From: Heterotrichella gracilis
Lineage: Eukaryota > Sar > Xanthophyceae > Tribonematales > Xanthonemataceae
Assembly (NCBI GenBank): GCA_032358255.1
Contig: JAULBX010027019.1
Coordinates: 1-41,140, forward strand
DNA length: 41,140 nt
Reading direction: 5' to 3'
Program-made: the position numbers and the translations under genes
The notes under the pieces: model-generated
The model's database searches: none
Told to the model about the DNA's origin: nothing
What the model saw: only the letters and a program-made list of their open reading frames with translations
In this document: piece after piece, positions 21,101-31,849 of the stretch
How positions within the stretch are numbered: position 1 is the first letter of the stretch
Layout of the letters: each line of letters begins with the position of its first letter

Positions 21101-22613
21101 TGGGGTTTAAGTAGGGTATTGGTAGGTTTTTGGGGTGTGGGTGCGGGGCGCCGTCTGGGTAGGCGAAGAAGCGGTACACCGTGCACATGCCAGCCTGCGC
21201 GTGAGCGGATAGGTTAGGGTTTTGATAGGGTACAGGCAGGGTTTTGGGTGAGCGGTCCGGGTAGGCGAAGAACCAGTACACCGTGCACATGCCCGCCTGC
21301 GCGTGAGTGGATAGGTTAGGGTTTTGGTAGGGTACAGGTAGGCTTTGGGGTGTGGGTGCGGACGCGGTCTGGGTAGGCGAAGAAGCGGTACACCGTGCAT
21401 ATGCCCGCCTGCGCTTGGTGGATTGTGTAGGGGTTTGGGTAGGGTATTTGGTAAGGTTTTGGTAGGGTTTTTCCATGTACAGACAAGGGACGCAGCTAGG
21501 TTATTTAGGGGCGTACCAAACGGGGCCCCGTGGGTGTGTGCACCAGCGCCAGGTACAGGTCCCACAGGGGGTCATCGGATTCGAGCGCAGAGGCTGCGTC
21601 AATGAAGAACAGGAGCAGGGGCTCGAGCCTGGCGTGGAGGGCCTGTGGGGGCGGGCGGGTGGTGGGTGGTGGGGGTAGGTGGAGCGTGTGGGTGGGGTGG
21701 GTATGATGCTGGGTGGTGGGGATGAGGTGTGAACTTTGGGGGTGGGGGTGCCAGGTGCTCAATGCACACGGTTGCACATATTCACCGCTGGATGCCACTC
21801 AAAAAGTGGAGACCGCTCTTCTGACCATGCATGATGTAAAAATGCAGCGGGTTTATCTGCCCCCATCTTGCAGTGCACATTCACATGAAAATCCATTTTT
21901 TTGTGTGCACTATGTCGCTGCAAAGGCGCACTAGCACACGTGGTTGAGCTTGGTGCCATTTAAGCGTGTGGCGCCAGGGACGAAGTACTGCCAGATGCTC
22001 ATTGCCTACGGTGGTGCACACTTGCACAAATCTGGACCAGGTTGGACACCACAAATGGTGAAGCCTGCTCTTTTTGGCAATGCATGCATATAAGCTGCAT
22101 AATGCATGCATATGCACTTTTTCAAATCCATATTGCAAGATGGCGCACCTTGATGCTGGCAGGGGCCTCGCTGAGGCTGGTACGATACACCTTGACCGAT
22201 TTGTCGTCGACGGTACCATCCAGGACGACTTCCAGTCCCTCTGGCAACTGGAAAGTGCTCCCTTCCTTTACCGTGGCGAGGAACTGGGCTTTGTCGGTGA
22301 TCAGGCTGCCACCGTACGCCTTTTGTAACGCACCCACCACATCCTCCGCCCCGGGAGCCTTCTCCCCGTACTGCACGTCAACAAACGTCTCCAGGCTGAT
22401 TGGATTCACCCACAGGTCGATCCCAAGCTCCTTGTATCCTAGGATTTCTTCTTCTTCATCGAACACTTGGTGGCTGAACTCGGGGCTGAATGCGCACTCC
22501 TCGGCCAAGTCAACGGTGTTGGATACGTCCTGGAACTTGAAGAGCAGGCAGTCGTTGGCCTGCTGGACGTACTCGGTGTCGAACTTGGCGCGTTTCCTGG
22601 CTGGCTCGGCCAT
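18178..22613 (-). CDS. HAT1: Histone acetyltransferase type B catalytic subunit HAT1, 451 residues, seven exons
   Basis: Minus-strand exons: 22613-22149, 21642-21517, 20548-20384, 20006-19911, 19679-19518, 18706-18511 and 18323-18178. Start MAEPARKRAKFD. The N-terminal HAT1 domain shows CAFSPEFSHQVFDEEEEILGYKEL and LETFVDVQYGEK. The GNAT core shows TVYRFFAYPD, then RLSQIFVLPPWQGKGMGSLLL, with the acetyl-CoA loop QGKGMG at 227-232. DITFEDPTEDVQRLRE follows, containing the acidic residues (E254, D255) used by HAT1 enzymes. The C-terminal part has ARRVWEAVLLAQP and IVEVREEGKEKGFVMMKFG, the latter typical of plant-type HAT1. The enzyme acetylates newly made histone H4 (K5/K12) with an RbAp46-type partner. 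The exon 2 donor is either at 21517 or at 21544, both phase 0. Intron 5 appears to use a GC donor. Introns 2, 5 and the exon 6 region carry tandem junction arrays. Confidence 0.95.
18669..18941 (-). repeat. Three copies of the 5' end of HAT1 exon 6
   Basis: The block encoding AR.VWEAVLLAQP with its acceptor occurs at 18669-18722 (real), 18791-18843 (one extra base, frameshifted) and 18889-18941. Spacing is 98-122 bp and the filler is (t)atggtagggtt. Confidence 0.88.
18718..18775. repeat. Short tandem repeat of a tatggtagggt-like unit
   Basis: About five imperfect 11-12-bp units (gggttatggtagggtcatggtaggg...) sit between two HAT1 exon-6 copies. They resemble diverged telomere-type sequence. 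Confidence 0.75.
19180..19560 (-). repeat. Four-copy array of the 3' end of HAT1 exon 5
   Basis: The block encoding LQRMASELHITRGQ plus its donor side occurs at about 19509-19560 (real), 19401-19458, 19291-19350 and 19180-19240, with a very regular 109-110 bp period. Each unit carries ggtttagggtttcatgctagggtttt-type filler. Copies are more degenerate with distance from the real exon. Confidence 0.9.
20500..21440 (-). repeat. Nine-copy tandem array of the 5' end of HAT1 exon 3 with its splice acceptor
   Basis: The word tacaccgtgca(c/t) marks each unit, at 20529, 20630, 20731, 20833, 20949, 21061, 21175, 21277 and 21389, giving periods of 101, 101, 102, 116, 112, 114, 102 and 112 bp. On the minus strand a typical unit is an acceptor (cgcgcag or catgcag), then the codons for AGMCTVYRFFAYPD, then ccctaccaaaaccctaa-type filler; the unit at 20949 is cut short after CTVY. 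No unit except the one at 20529 continues into RSRHRLSQ, and no donor follows the truncated copies. Confidence 0.95.
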
Positions 22614-24018
22614 AGTAAAACCAATTGCAATTGGGCGATTGGCTGGGGTGCCGATACTGTGGCTGGGGAATAAGACCGTGCGGCCCAACACGGGGTGGAT
22701 GGCAGCGTTCTACTTGGTAACTGTATACTGTTAAGCTTGACAACAGCGGTTCTCATGTGTGCAACCGGCTCTTGTTTGTTCAAGAATTGTACTTGGGCGG
22801 GCAGGGACCATGGCCATCCCTCCTCCCAACTTGTGATAATCACTGTGTTGGATTATTTCCGATCAGTGATCGTAGGAATGGGGGTGGACTTTCCTGCTGC
22901 AGCTAAAAAGTCAGCTCAGCAACTTCATGCCTCAAAACCTGTGCAGATTGCGGCACACGTTGAACAACATCGTCTTCCTAGCACCTGATACCACCACCTG
23001 GGAGTCCTAGCAGCGGCTTCTGCCCACATGCTGCCGCCTTAGTCACACAGGTATGACTACCGGTCGGTCGGCCACCTGTTGTTGCCCATGCAACTCCCTT
23101 TCCTGCACGCGCTGTAGCCAGCTTGCAGCCCGTCCACGTCGCATTCTAGTGGTTCTTTGACAATCCAGTATCGATCCATAGAGCATCGAGGTAGTCAGAG
23201 GCCCGCCCACCGTGATTGGGCGTTAGGTGGGTACTGGCGCAGCTTCCTTGCAAACGCTTTCGCTGCGTCAACCACCGGATACCATGCGTTGGCGGCGTGG
23301 TTTGTATCCCCATATCATGGGTTACTTTTTCACCTAGTCAGTATGGCCTCTGTATGACCCGTCGAGCCGTAATCTTGAATACGTTTGAACGTAGTGGGCC
23401 AACGAACACGCACAGTTGCACTACCCCCGAACTGACCAAACTTTGGGCTGTATCAGATCTGGGTGTGTATATATCTAGGTGGGTGTGATGTTGCTTGGTC
23501 CTCTGTAACCATAAAGTTGTTAGGAAGTGTGTACCAATGGTTGGTTGAGACCCGTTGGTCCAACGATCTGGCCGATGCCGTGCCAGTTGGAACGAGCAAA
23601 CCGTTATTGCATATTGTCGCCCATGAGAGGATGAACTTGTTATGTGGGAACAGCTAAACGTGGTGAAGGGTGGGTGGGTGGGGTTTATGAAATCAAGTTG
23701 CTGAGCTGGCACCCATGGTGCTAGCTGTCCCCCCAGCCTAAGTCAGCCTGCGGTCGTGGAAACACCTTATGGTGCGTTCCACCTAGACTATGGGTAACAG
23801 GAAATTTGTAGTTGCAAGGTACCCTTTTGGCAGTTGCACACTTCCCAACCCTGTTTCCAAAACCCATCTAAAGGTATGCGCCCAGTGACGCTCATACCCA
23901 ACAACCCAGGCCCCCCACCCCCCCACCCGCACCAAACCCTCCTCCCCACTCCCACCCATGCATCCCCCCATCCTGCCTGACTTCCCCACCACTAAACCCT
24001 CTTTGCGCAGGAAGCAGT
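22614..24018. other. Divergent upstream region between HAT1 and the GH10 xylanase gene
   Basis: No additional gene is supported. It should contain both promoters. A TATATAT word lies at about 23468-23474, roughly 400 bases before the putative xylanase 5'-UTR intron. From 23900 onwards the sequence is C-rich. Confidence 0.5.
23874..24010 (+). other. Putative 5'-UTR intron of the xylanase gene
   Basis: An aag|gtatgc donor at 23873/23874, a C-rich tract and a ttgcgcag acceptor ending at 24010 lie just 8 bases before the start ATG. This matches the style of the acceptors inside the gene. Confidence 0.55.
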
Positions 24019-27000
24019 ATGGGAAGGTCGCGGCGAGGCGCCTCTCGGGCCTGGGCCCTGCCCGCCACTGCCCTACTATGCCTCATGCTAGCAGCCCACC
24101 TACAAAGCGCAGCGGGCGCAGGCTCGCCACCACCCAAAGCATCCCCAAAACCAGCGCCCACGTCCGAGCATAGCAGCTCGCCAAAACACCCCCCGCCCGC
24201 TAAGAAACCCTCGCCCAAACCCTCGCCAGCCAAGGAGCCCAGCAGCCCCAAGCACAGCAGCACCCCTGAAGTGGGGCTCATCTCAAGCCCTCCACCACCC
24301 AAAAAACACCGACCACCACCACCAAAACCCAAGACCAAGCCATCCCCCAGCCCCACAAAACCCACCCCCAGCAAACCCTCCAAAGAAAGCCCCGGGCCGG
24401 CCCCAAAGCCTTCGCCCAAGCCCAAATCGCCCTCGAAATCACCCACGCCCACCCCCAAGCCAACAGTGCGCACCCCTCCGCCCAAGGCAAAACCCTCTGG
24501 GCACAAACCACCACCCCTGGCCGCCCCCAAACCTGGGCCCAAGCCGACTCCCAAGCCCAAATCCCCAGCTGCATCACCAACCCCAAAGCCAACCCCCACC
24601 AAAACCCCCTCCCCCACCAAGGCCGTCAAGAAACCCCCACCGGCAGCCGCCCCCACCAAGAAACCCACACCAGCACCAGCCAAAAAACCGGCACCGACAC
24701 CAGCCAAGAAACCCACACCAGCACCTGCCAAGAAATCGCCGCCCGTGAAGAAACCCACAGCCCTGCCAGTGCCTGTGGCTGCGCCAAAGCCGGCGCCCGC
24801 CAAGGGCTCCTCCCCTCCCCGCAAAGTGCCTCAGACGGTGTGTGTTTAGGGTTTAGGGTTTAGGATCTTGCATTCAGGGGATTGTATGTCGAGTTGTGGG
24901 TTTTGGGAAAGGTGTGGCATGGTACCCTTGCTAGGGTGTTGTGATGGGGTGCACGTTTAGGGTTTGCATGACAGGTGTGGGCAACCATGTGTCCCACCAC
25001 CGCCACAGGCTTCTGAACTCCACACCACCCACCTACACCCCACTCCACCCCCGCAGCTCATCTACAAGGAAGACTTTGAGACGCTCACCCAGAGCTGGTC
25101 CCTGTACACCGCTGGATCACCCATCCAAACCCAACCATACACCCTTTAACCCTGCCACTTGCCTTCGCACACTTCATTATTGTGACTTGTGAATTCATGA
25201 GTCAAGGTGTAATTCCCCTTCTACCCCCCACCCCTGCAGCTCATTTACAAGGAGGACTTTGAATCCCTCACCCAGAGCTGGGCCCTATACACCGCGGGGT
25301 CGGCCAGCGCTCGGCCCAACACGCAGGACTTTGTGGCAGCCTATGACGGCACCTATGGCTACTCCCTGGCGGTGGATCGCGTGGGCAAGGCCATGTTCAT
25401 GGTGCAGCTGAGGCAGACCATACCCAGGCAGCTGCTGGCAGGTGGGTGGGTGGCGGCGGGTGGATGGGAGGGTTTTCGTAGGGTTTTCTGCTTTGATTTG
25501 GAAGATGGGTCGTTTGTATATTTGCTGGCTGTGGACCGGGTGGGCAAGGCCATGGTCATGGTGCAGCTGAGGCCGACCATTCCCAGGCAGCTGCTGGCAG
25601 GTGGGTGCATTATGCAGTGAGGGGTGATGGAATGGGTATAGGTTCCAACGGTGAGACCCATTGTTGGGATCAAACATATGTATATGACTGTCCAGTAGGG
25701 CTATTTTGTTGGCTAGGAGGAATCTATCGGTGGCGATAAACCGGGTGGGCATTGCCATGTTCATGGTGCAGCTCAGGCAGACCATTCCCAGGCAGCTGCT
25801 GGCAGGTGGGTGCAATGCACATGGTGGAACTGGTTTAGTTGATGCTCATTGCTCAAACCATGCGGTAGCATATTGCTTGGTTTGGTAGGACTTTCTCCGC
25901 CTATGGGATGTGTCGTTTGGGTTTTCGCTGGTGATGGACCGGGTGGCTGAAGCCATATTTAATGTGCACCCTAGGCAGACCATGTTGCAGGCAGTTGCTG
26001 GGTGGGGGGTGGCGAGTGGTGGGGGGTGGGTGGGTGGGAATATCCGGGTGGGGGTGGGGGAGGGCCAGGCATGTAGGTGCATGCCAAGCAGTGTGTGCCG
26101 GATAGGTGGGTGGGGATCTGCTAAATTGTTATAGATGCGACAAAGTGGGGCTTCGTATTGGCCCGGTCGTTTTCAGCGTCTGAGACCAAAGGGAGTAATT
26201 AATTGATAGGTACACCCACCACACACACTCTGCCTCTGCTACCTTACCCCACTCCTTACTCCCCCCATGCAAGCCGCCGCTGTGTGCTGTTCTCTCCCCC
26301 CCCACACCTACCCACCCACATACCCCCCACTCCCCCCCCGCACAGGCCGTCGCTACGTGCTATCCTTCTACGCCCTTGCCACCAAGCCCATGGTTGCCAA
26401 GATCGACCTGGTCACGGGGGCAGACAAGTTTGTGGCTGGGAAGCAGATCGTCATTGGCACACAGTGGGAGAAGAAGGTATGGGGGGTCTTCGTGCACGAA
26501 GAGGATTTTATCCTGTGATTGCTGCTCAAATCCCCAGTAGCTGGCATACTATGTGGGGAAGCATGCAGACTGCTGTAGGTTATAGAAGCTGGAACAGTGC
26601 CGATGACATGGTTTAGCTCAAAACATGATCTGAAAATAGCAATGCTAGCGGGACGTATAATTGAGGAACAGGCTGTCAAAGCAGTGTGCCAAATTTTTGA
26701 CAGCTGGCAAATCAGAGGCTGCGGCTGCAAATGTGCCTGGCAGCATGATGGTCTTGCTGTGGGTGGGGAAAAGAATGGCATGCCTGGTTGCACACATAAA
26801 AACCCTTGAAATACCCCTCTAAATGCATGCAGGAGCTTGACTAAGACCTGCTTTCAACAAAATCCTTAACAGAGACCTTTGAAAAAACAAATCCTAAAAA
26901 ATCCTTTATGTGCGTGCAGGAGTTTGGCTATGACCTGCCCATCACCAACGGGTACTACTACTCAATTGAGCTGGGCAGGGGTATAAATGACTACAGGTGA

Positions 27001-30000
27001 GGAAGGGAAAGGGACGGGGCGGGTCGGAGGGTTGGGGGCCCATTGATCAGGGCGCGTGGGTAACTCTGTAGGGTTTGGGGTATGTATTCACAGGCGTGGC
27101 ATGGTGGAGGCACATGTGTGTATACTGATGCGCATGTATGTGGCACCACTTGAGCACACAAATGCTGCAAAACAGGGCATTCCCCACGGCATCATAGGCC
27201 ATCTGGTGTTTCCTCCCATTCTTTACATTTAGTTGATGTAAATTTGAGGAGAGGTAGTACAGGCAAGGGGAATAAGATAATAATAGTCCTATTATTATCT
27301 TATTACCCTTGGTACAGGTGGTCCCCATTTCGCCCCCTGCAGCACCGATGGACATCTTCCTGGTTTAGGGTGCAGTTTAGGGTTTAGGGTGCCATGTACT
27401 TACCCCCATTTCTCCCCTTGCAGCATCGATGACATCCGCCTGGTGGCAGAACCCCTCCTCCACCCCCTCCCACCCCCCGCCAAGGCCCCAGTCGTCATCC
27501 CCAAGCCAGTCATAATCCCCATCATCCCAAAACCGGTCCCCAAGCCGGCCCCCAAGCCAGTCCCCAAGCCCATCCCAGCGGTAAAAAAGGCACCCCCACC
27601 GGTGGTCCCCATGAAAAAGCCCCCCGGGAAAATCACGCCAAATGTGGCGCATTCCGTCAAGGTCACCCCGATTCTGGGGCCCCTGAGCTTCCCCAAGGCC
27701 CCTGCTCCAGTCCCCGTTATGCTCGACTTCAACGCCACCTTTGAGGATGACAAGATGGGCTTCGTCTCGTGTGTGCCCAAACCCTGGGGCAAACCTTAAA
27801 AATCCCACGTACCGTGTATGTGCTGTACGAACCTTATGCAAATCCCTACACACTCCACCGGATACTGACAAGGTTGTCGCCGTTGTGGTGGACTTACGAC
27901 CACCTTTGAGGATGAGAAATTGGGCTTTGCATCGTGCGCGGCTACTAGCCAGGGGGCCTTTTCCCCTCCCGGGTAAAAAGGGGGGAGAAAAGGCCACATG
28001 ACGCCTTGAAAAAAAACTGGCAAAAAAACCTTTCCTAAACCCTAGTTAAACCCTACCCCGCCCTGCTGCAGGTACGTCAATGTGGACGCGGGCGCAGAGG
28101 CCGAATTCGACATGGTCAACATCGAGTTTTAAACCCTTGCCAAACCCTTCTTAAACCCTGATCCCTAAACCCCAAACCCCCCCTGCAGGTATGTCAATGT
28201 GGATGCGGGCGCAGAGGCCGAATTCGACATGGTCAACATTGAATCTGCGCGCAATGGCAAGGCAGGGGTGCTAATAGACATCCTGCGCAATGGGAGTGAG
28301 AGCTATTACGTGCAGCTGCAGGCGCCGCCGCTGCTGATGTATGTGTCGAGGGTGTACAGCGCGTCGGTGAGTGCCTGACAAAATAATAACTCAAACCTTG
28401 GACATCAGTGTTATACCCTAGAACTGCATATTAGAAAAAGAAGACTTTTAGTATATGCTTATACATGCTTTTATTTGACAGTCACACTCATGAAGTTGTC
28501 AGGTTTTCTTTACAGTGCCACTGCTTTTGGGAAAAACCGTTTTAAGCATTATAGGTTCCAAAATAAAAGTAGTATACATGTAAATACTTGCCCTGCAGGT
28601 GTGGATCCGGGGGGAGGATGAGGGCTGCTCAGTGGACTATGACCTGCTGGACGCATCCTACAAGTGGTACGCGGGCGCCAGCCTCCAGATCAATGACACC
28701 TGGCAAGAAGTCCACATCAGCACCTTCCAGCCCGCCATCCGCCAGCAGTACCATTTCGTGCTCAGCATGGGCATGTGCCAGGGGTTGATAATGGTTGATG
28801 ATATGGTGATCCAGAGCAGCAGGCTGGACATGGCGTGGGGGGCCACGGCGGCGGCCAGGGTGGACGCGCGCAAGGTGGGGCGGGGGAATGTGAAGGGTTT
28901 TGGATAGGGTTTAGGGGTTTGAAGGAGGGAGGTGGAGGAGGTGCTGAGCATGGGCCTGTGCCGGGGGTTGGTCATGATTGTTGAATGGTGATCTTAGAGC
29001 AACTACATGCTCAAGGTGGTTGATGCCACCTGCAAGATAGCACCCGCGGCACCCCTTCACTCCAAAACCCTAACAAAAACCCTAGCATGGAGCCAGACCC
29101 TAATGAAAGCCCTTATGCGCAGGGCAACTACAGCTGATGCCACCGGCAAGGCCGCGCCCTTGTACATCGCAACCCTTACAAAAACCCTAGCATGGACATA
29201 ACCCCTACCTCAAACCCTTGATTGCAGGGCAACTACACGCTCAAGGTGCTTGATGCCGCCGGCAAGGTGGCACCTTTGTACTCTGTACAGCTGGACATCC
29301 TGAAGCACGACTTCCCCTTCGGCACCGCTTACTCCCCTGAGAACGTGCCTGAGCGGGCCATGCTGTGGTACAACACAACAGCAGGTGGGTGGGAGGGGTG
29401 CAGCTGGTAGCTGTGTGGTGTCGTTTGAGGGCGAGGGTGAATTCCTCCCCACAGGAACCATCTCCAACGCTGTGACCCCAAAAACGCCTCCAACCACCCC
29501 ACTTCCATCCTCACCCCCCATCCCTTCGCAGGCACCATCTTCAACGCCATGACCCCCGAAAACGTGTTCAAGTGGCCCGCATACGAGCCCAAGCCCGGTG
29601 TCGTATCAGCGGCCGCTGTGAAAAACCTGTCCACGCTCTACTTCCCCGTGGCAGACCACTTCAACATGACCGTGGTGCGGGGCCATGCCCTGGAGTGGCA
29701 GACCAAGCTGTATGGCTTTGACAAGTTCTGGGCGCATGAGCTGGACTGCGCGGCCTATGTCAAGGTGTGTGGGATGGTGTCTGAAACCTAAACCCTAAAC
29801 CCTACGCCCTGAACCCTAGGGTTTAGACCCTATTTATGCTGTATATCCCTGTGGGTCGGCGCTTCGGATGTGGGACTTGGTGTGGGCCATGCGCTGGGGT
29901 TGGCAGACCCAGCTGGTATGGCTTTGACAAGTTCTGGGCGCACGAGCTGGACTGCGCAGCATATGTCAAGGTGTGTGGGATGGGGGCTGGTGCATGGGTT

Positions 30001-31849
30001 TAAACCCTAGGGTTTAGACCCTGTCCATGCTCTGCTTCCCTGCGGCTCGGCACTTTCTATGTGGGCGGTGGTACCACATTTAGGGTATTGGTGTCTGGAC
30101 CCTGAACCCAAAACCCTAAACAATGGGACCTGTAGGCATGGCTAAGAGTCTTGGTGCACGTTTCAGGCTGCAACGCATAACATAGTGGGTGGATGTGGAT
30201 TTAGGGTCTAGGGTCTAGGATTTAGGGTCCTATCTGAGAACCCCACTCCTGTGCAGGCCTTGGAGCGGCGGGTGCGGCGCGACGTGCGCGCCTACAAGGG
30301 GCGATTCCAGCACTATGACGTGTGGAACGAGGTGGTGCATGAGAGCTACATCCTTGATCGGTGCAACCTGTGGGACACAGCCTTTGTGGACGCTTTCACG
30401 TGGGCGCACGAGGAGGACCCGGCTGCAAAGTAAGCAAAAACCCCACCCAAAACCCTACCCAAAATCCTGGCAAAACCCTCAGTTTTGCACGGTTCCAGTA
30501 CTGTGATATGTGGAACGAGGTGGTGCACGAGAGCTACATCCTTGACCGCTGCAACCTGTTGGACACCGCCTTTGTGGACGCTTTCACGTGGGCACACGAG
30601 GAGGACCCGGCTGCAAAGTGAGTGGGAACAAAACCCCTAGCTAAACCGTATTTTCACACTTTATTAGTACTATGACGTGTGGAACGGGGTGGTGCACAAG
30701 CGCCGCATCCTAGATTGCCTGGCAACTTTAGGCCATTGCGTTTGTGCATGCATAAGATGATGATAAGAGGATGGCCTGGACACGCCCTAAACCCTTAACC
30801 CATCCCCATCCCACCCCACAGGCTGTGCCTGAACGAGTATGGCATCATCGAAGGAGATGCGCTCGACTCCTACCTCGCCATCATCACCTCCCTTCAAAAA
30901 GCCAAGGCGCCCATCAGCTGCATAGGGGTGCAGGCGCATTTACCGGCCCCAAATTTCACCACCCCCGAGCTCCTGGCATACAAATTGGATCGGCTGGCGG
31001 CTACGGGGCTGGATATCATAATCACGGAGTTTGATTTGTACACCGAGTGGGACGGGGTGGGGCGGCCCATCAACGGCATGGAGGAGTTTGAGCAGGCCAC
31101 CGAGATGGCCAAGTACCTGCAGTGGTTCTTCTCGCACCCGCAGGTAAAACCCTAGACTCTAAAACCCTAAACCCTAGATCCTAAACAGTGGGACAGGGTG
31201 GTTAAATTTAGCTGGTCAACGGTATGGACCCTAGGCCCTAAATCCTGGAGTTCCATAGGCATGGAGGAGTTTGAGCAGGCAACCGAGATGGCCAAGTACC
31301 TGCAGTGGTTCTCTCAAACCCTCAGGCAAAACCCGTGTGTAGGGTAATGCTGGACACTGCAGACAGGGATGGTGGGGTTCTTGGCTGCTGCCCGCACACA
31401 CATGGTGACGCAAATGCAGGACCCTCTGTGAGGTTTTAATGCATCCCTACCCCCACATTTTACACCTCCTCAAGCCCCCATCCTCCACCCCCTGCCGACC
31501 CCCCAACCTCCTTTTCCCGCAGGTCAAGGGCATCTGGATGTGGGGATTCTGGGACGGGGACCACTGGATAGAGAACGGGGGGATTTTCCACGCGGACGGG
31601 ACCCCAAAAATCTCGGGATATGTGGTCACCGAGCTGTGGTTCCAAAACTGGGGCACCCGCATCATGGATACCAACCCAGCCACAACCCCAGCGGGGGTGT
31701 ACAAGTGGACCGGGTTTCCGGGCACCTACAACTACACCATAGTCACCGACAAGGTGTCTGTGAGTGGACTGGTGAATGTGCCGGCCGCGGGGGGCAATTT
31801 CCAGGAGATGCTGATCCAGCTGGAGCCCACCCCCGCCAAGCCGAAATAG
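24019..31849 (+). CDS. Secreted GH10 endo-1,4-beta-xylanase with extensin-like linkers, 1079 residues, 12 exons
   Basis: Exons: 24019-24837, 25240-25441, 26346-26476, 26920-26996, 27424-27768, 28189-28366, 28599-28874, 29228-29384, 29532-29764, 30257-30429, 30822-31143 and 31523-31849; all phases agree. Residues 1-33 are a signal peptide. 34-273 is a Pro/Lys/Ser-rich extensin-like linker ([15 protein letters not shown] repeats). 274-415 is a CBM-like beta-sandwich ([31 protein letters not shown]). A second Pro/Lys linker spans about 416-490, and a second CBM-like region about 500-675. The GH10 barrel follows ([39 protein letters not shown]). The acid/base Glu is E831 in YDVWNEV and the nucleophile is E933 in ITEFD, 102 residues apart as usual for GH10. 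It should cleave xylan-type beta-1,4 chains outside the cell or in a digestive compartment. The polymer target and whether the linkers are hydroxyproline-glycosylated are inferences. Confidence 0.95.
25057..25128 (+). repeat. Copy of the 5' end of xylanase exon 2
   Basis: After a ccgcag acceptor it encodes [21 protein letters not shown] like the real exon start at 25240, 183 bases downstream. It then runs into a stop. Confidence 0.88.
25515..25998 (+). repeat. Three copies of the 3' end of xylanase exon 2
   Basis: About 25515-25602, 25725-25808 and 25915-25998 repeat the block encoding [26 protein letters not shown] with its gtgggt donor, at roughly 200 bp spacing. Decay increases downstream; in the third copy the donor region is largely lost. 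Confidence 0.9.
27342..27945 (+). repeat. Copies of both ends of xylanase exon 5
   Basis: 27342-27372 resembles the exon 5 start (gcag then SIDDIRLV codons, decayed) upstream of the real start at 27424. About 27885-27945 repeats the [12 protein letters not shown] end plus donor downstream of the real end at 27768. Confidence 0.75.
28075..28132 (+). repeat. Copy of the 5' end of xylanase exon 6
   Basis: After a ctgcag acceptor it encodes [19 protein letters not shown] then TAA. It is nearly identical to the real exon starting at 28189. Confidence 0.9.
28925..29180 (+). repeat. Copies of exon 7 end and exon 8 start of the xylanase gene
   Basis: 28937-29000 repeats the [20 protein letters not shown] segment of exon 7 in decayed form. 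28995-29060 and 29120-29180 repeat the [18 protein letters not shown] start of exon 8, both out of frame or stop-broken, ahead of the real exon at 29228. Confidence 0.8.
29455..29980 (+). repeat. Copies of both ends of xylanase exon 9
   Basis: 29455-29495 repeats the acceptor and [12 protein letters not shown] start (as [11 protein letters not shown]). 29883-29980 repeats the [29 protein letters not shown] end plus the donor, with a frameshifting insertion near the Trp codon. Confidence 0.85.
30488..30715 (+). repeat. Two copies of the catalytic acid/base exon (exon 10) of the xylanase
   Basis: 30488-30621 repeats [42 protein letters not shown] almost perfectly (as [10 protein letters not shown]..., LLDTAF) and keeps a gtgagt donor. 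30660-30715 is a shorter copy in which the catalytic Glu codon GAG has become GGG (WNG). Confidence 0.9.
31259..31330 (+). repeat. Copy of the 3' end of xylanase exon 11
   Basis: It repeats the codons for [18 protein letters not shown] and then breaks up before a ctcaggcaaaacc donor remnant. Confidence 0.88.

Noticed and set aside
20500..21440. Regularly spaced repeats resembling a CRISPR array
   Set aside because: The repeats encode part of HAT1 exon 3 with an acceptor. The spacers are related tagggtt filler, not unique sequences, and the context is eukaryotic.
22695..22988. 97-residue frame with a hydrophobic start, upstream of HAT1
   Set aside because: It lies in the divergent promoter region, has no motif or splice support and no codon bias resembling the neighbouring genes.
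23892..24824. 310-residue Gly-rich minus-strand open frame
   Set aside because: It is the antisense shadow of the Pro/Lys-rich first exon of the xylanase, with no splice or start support.
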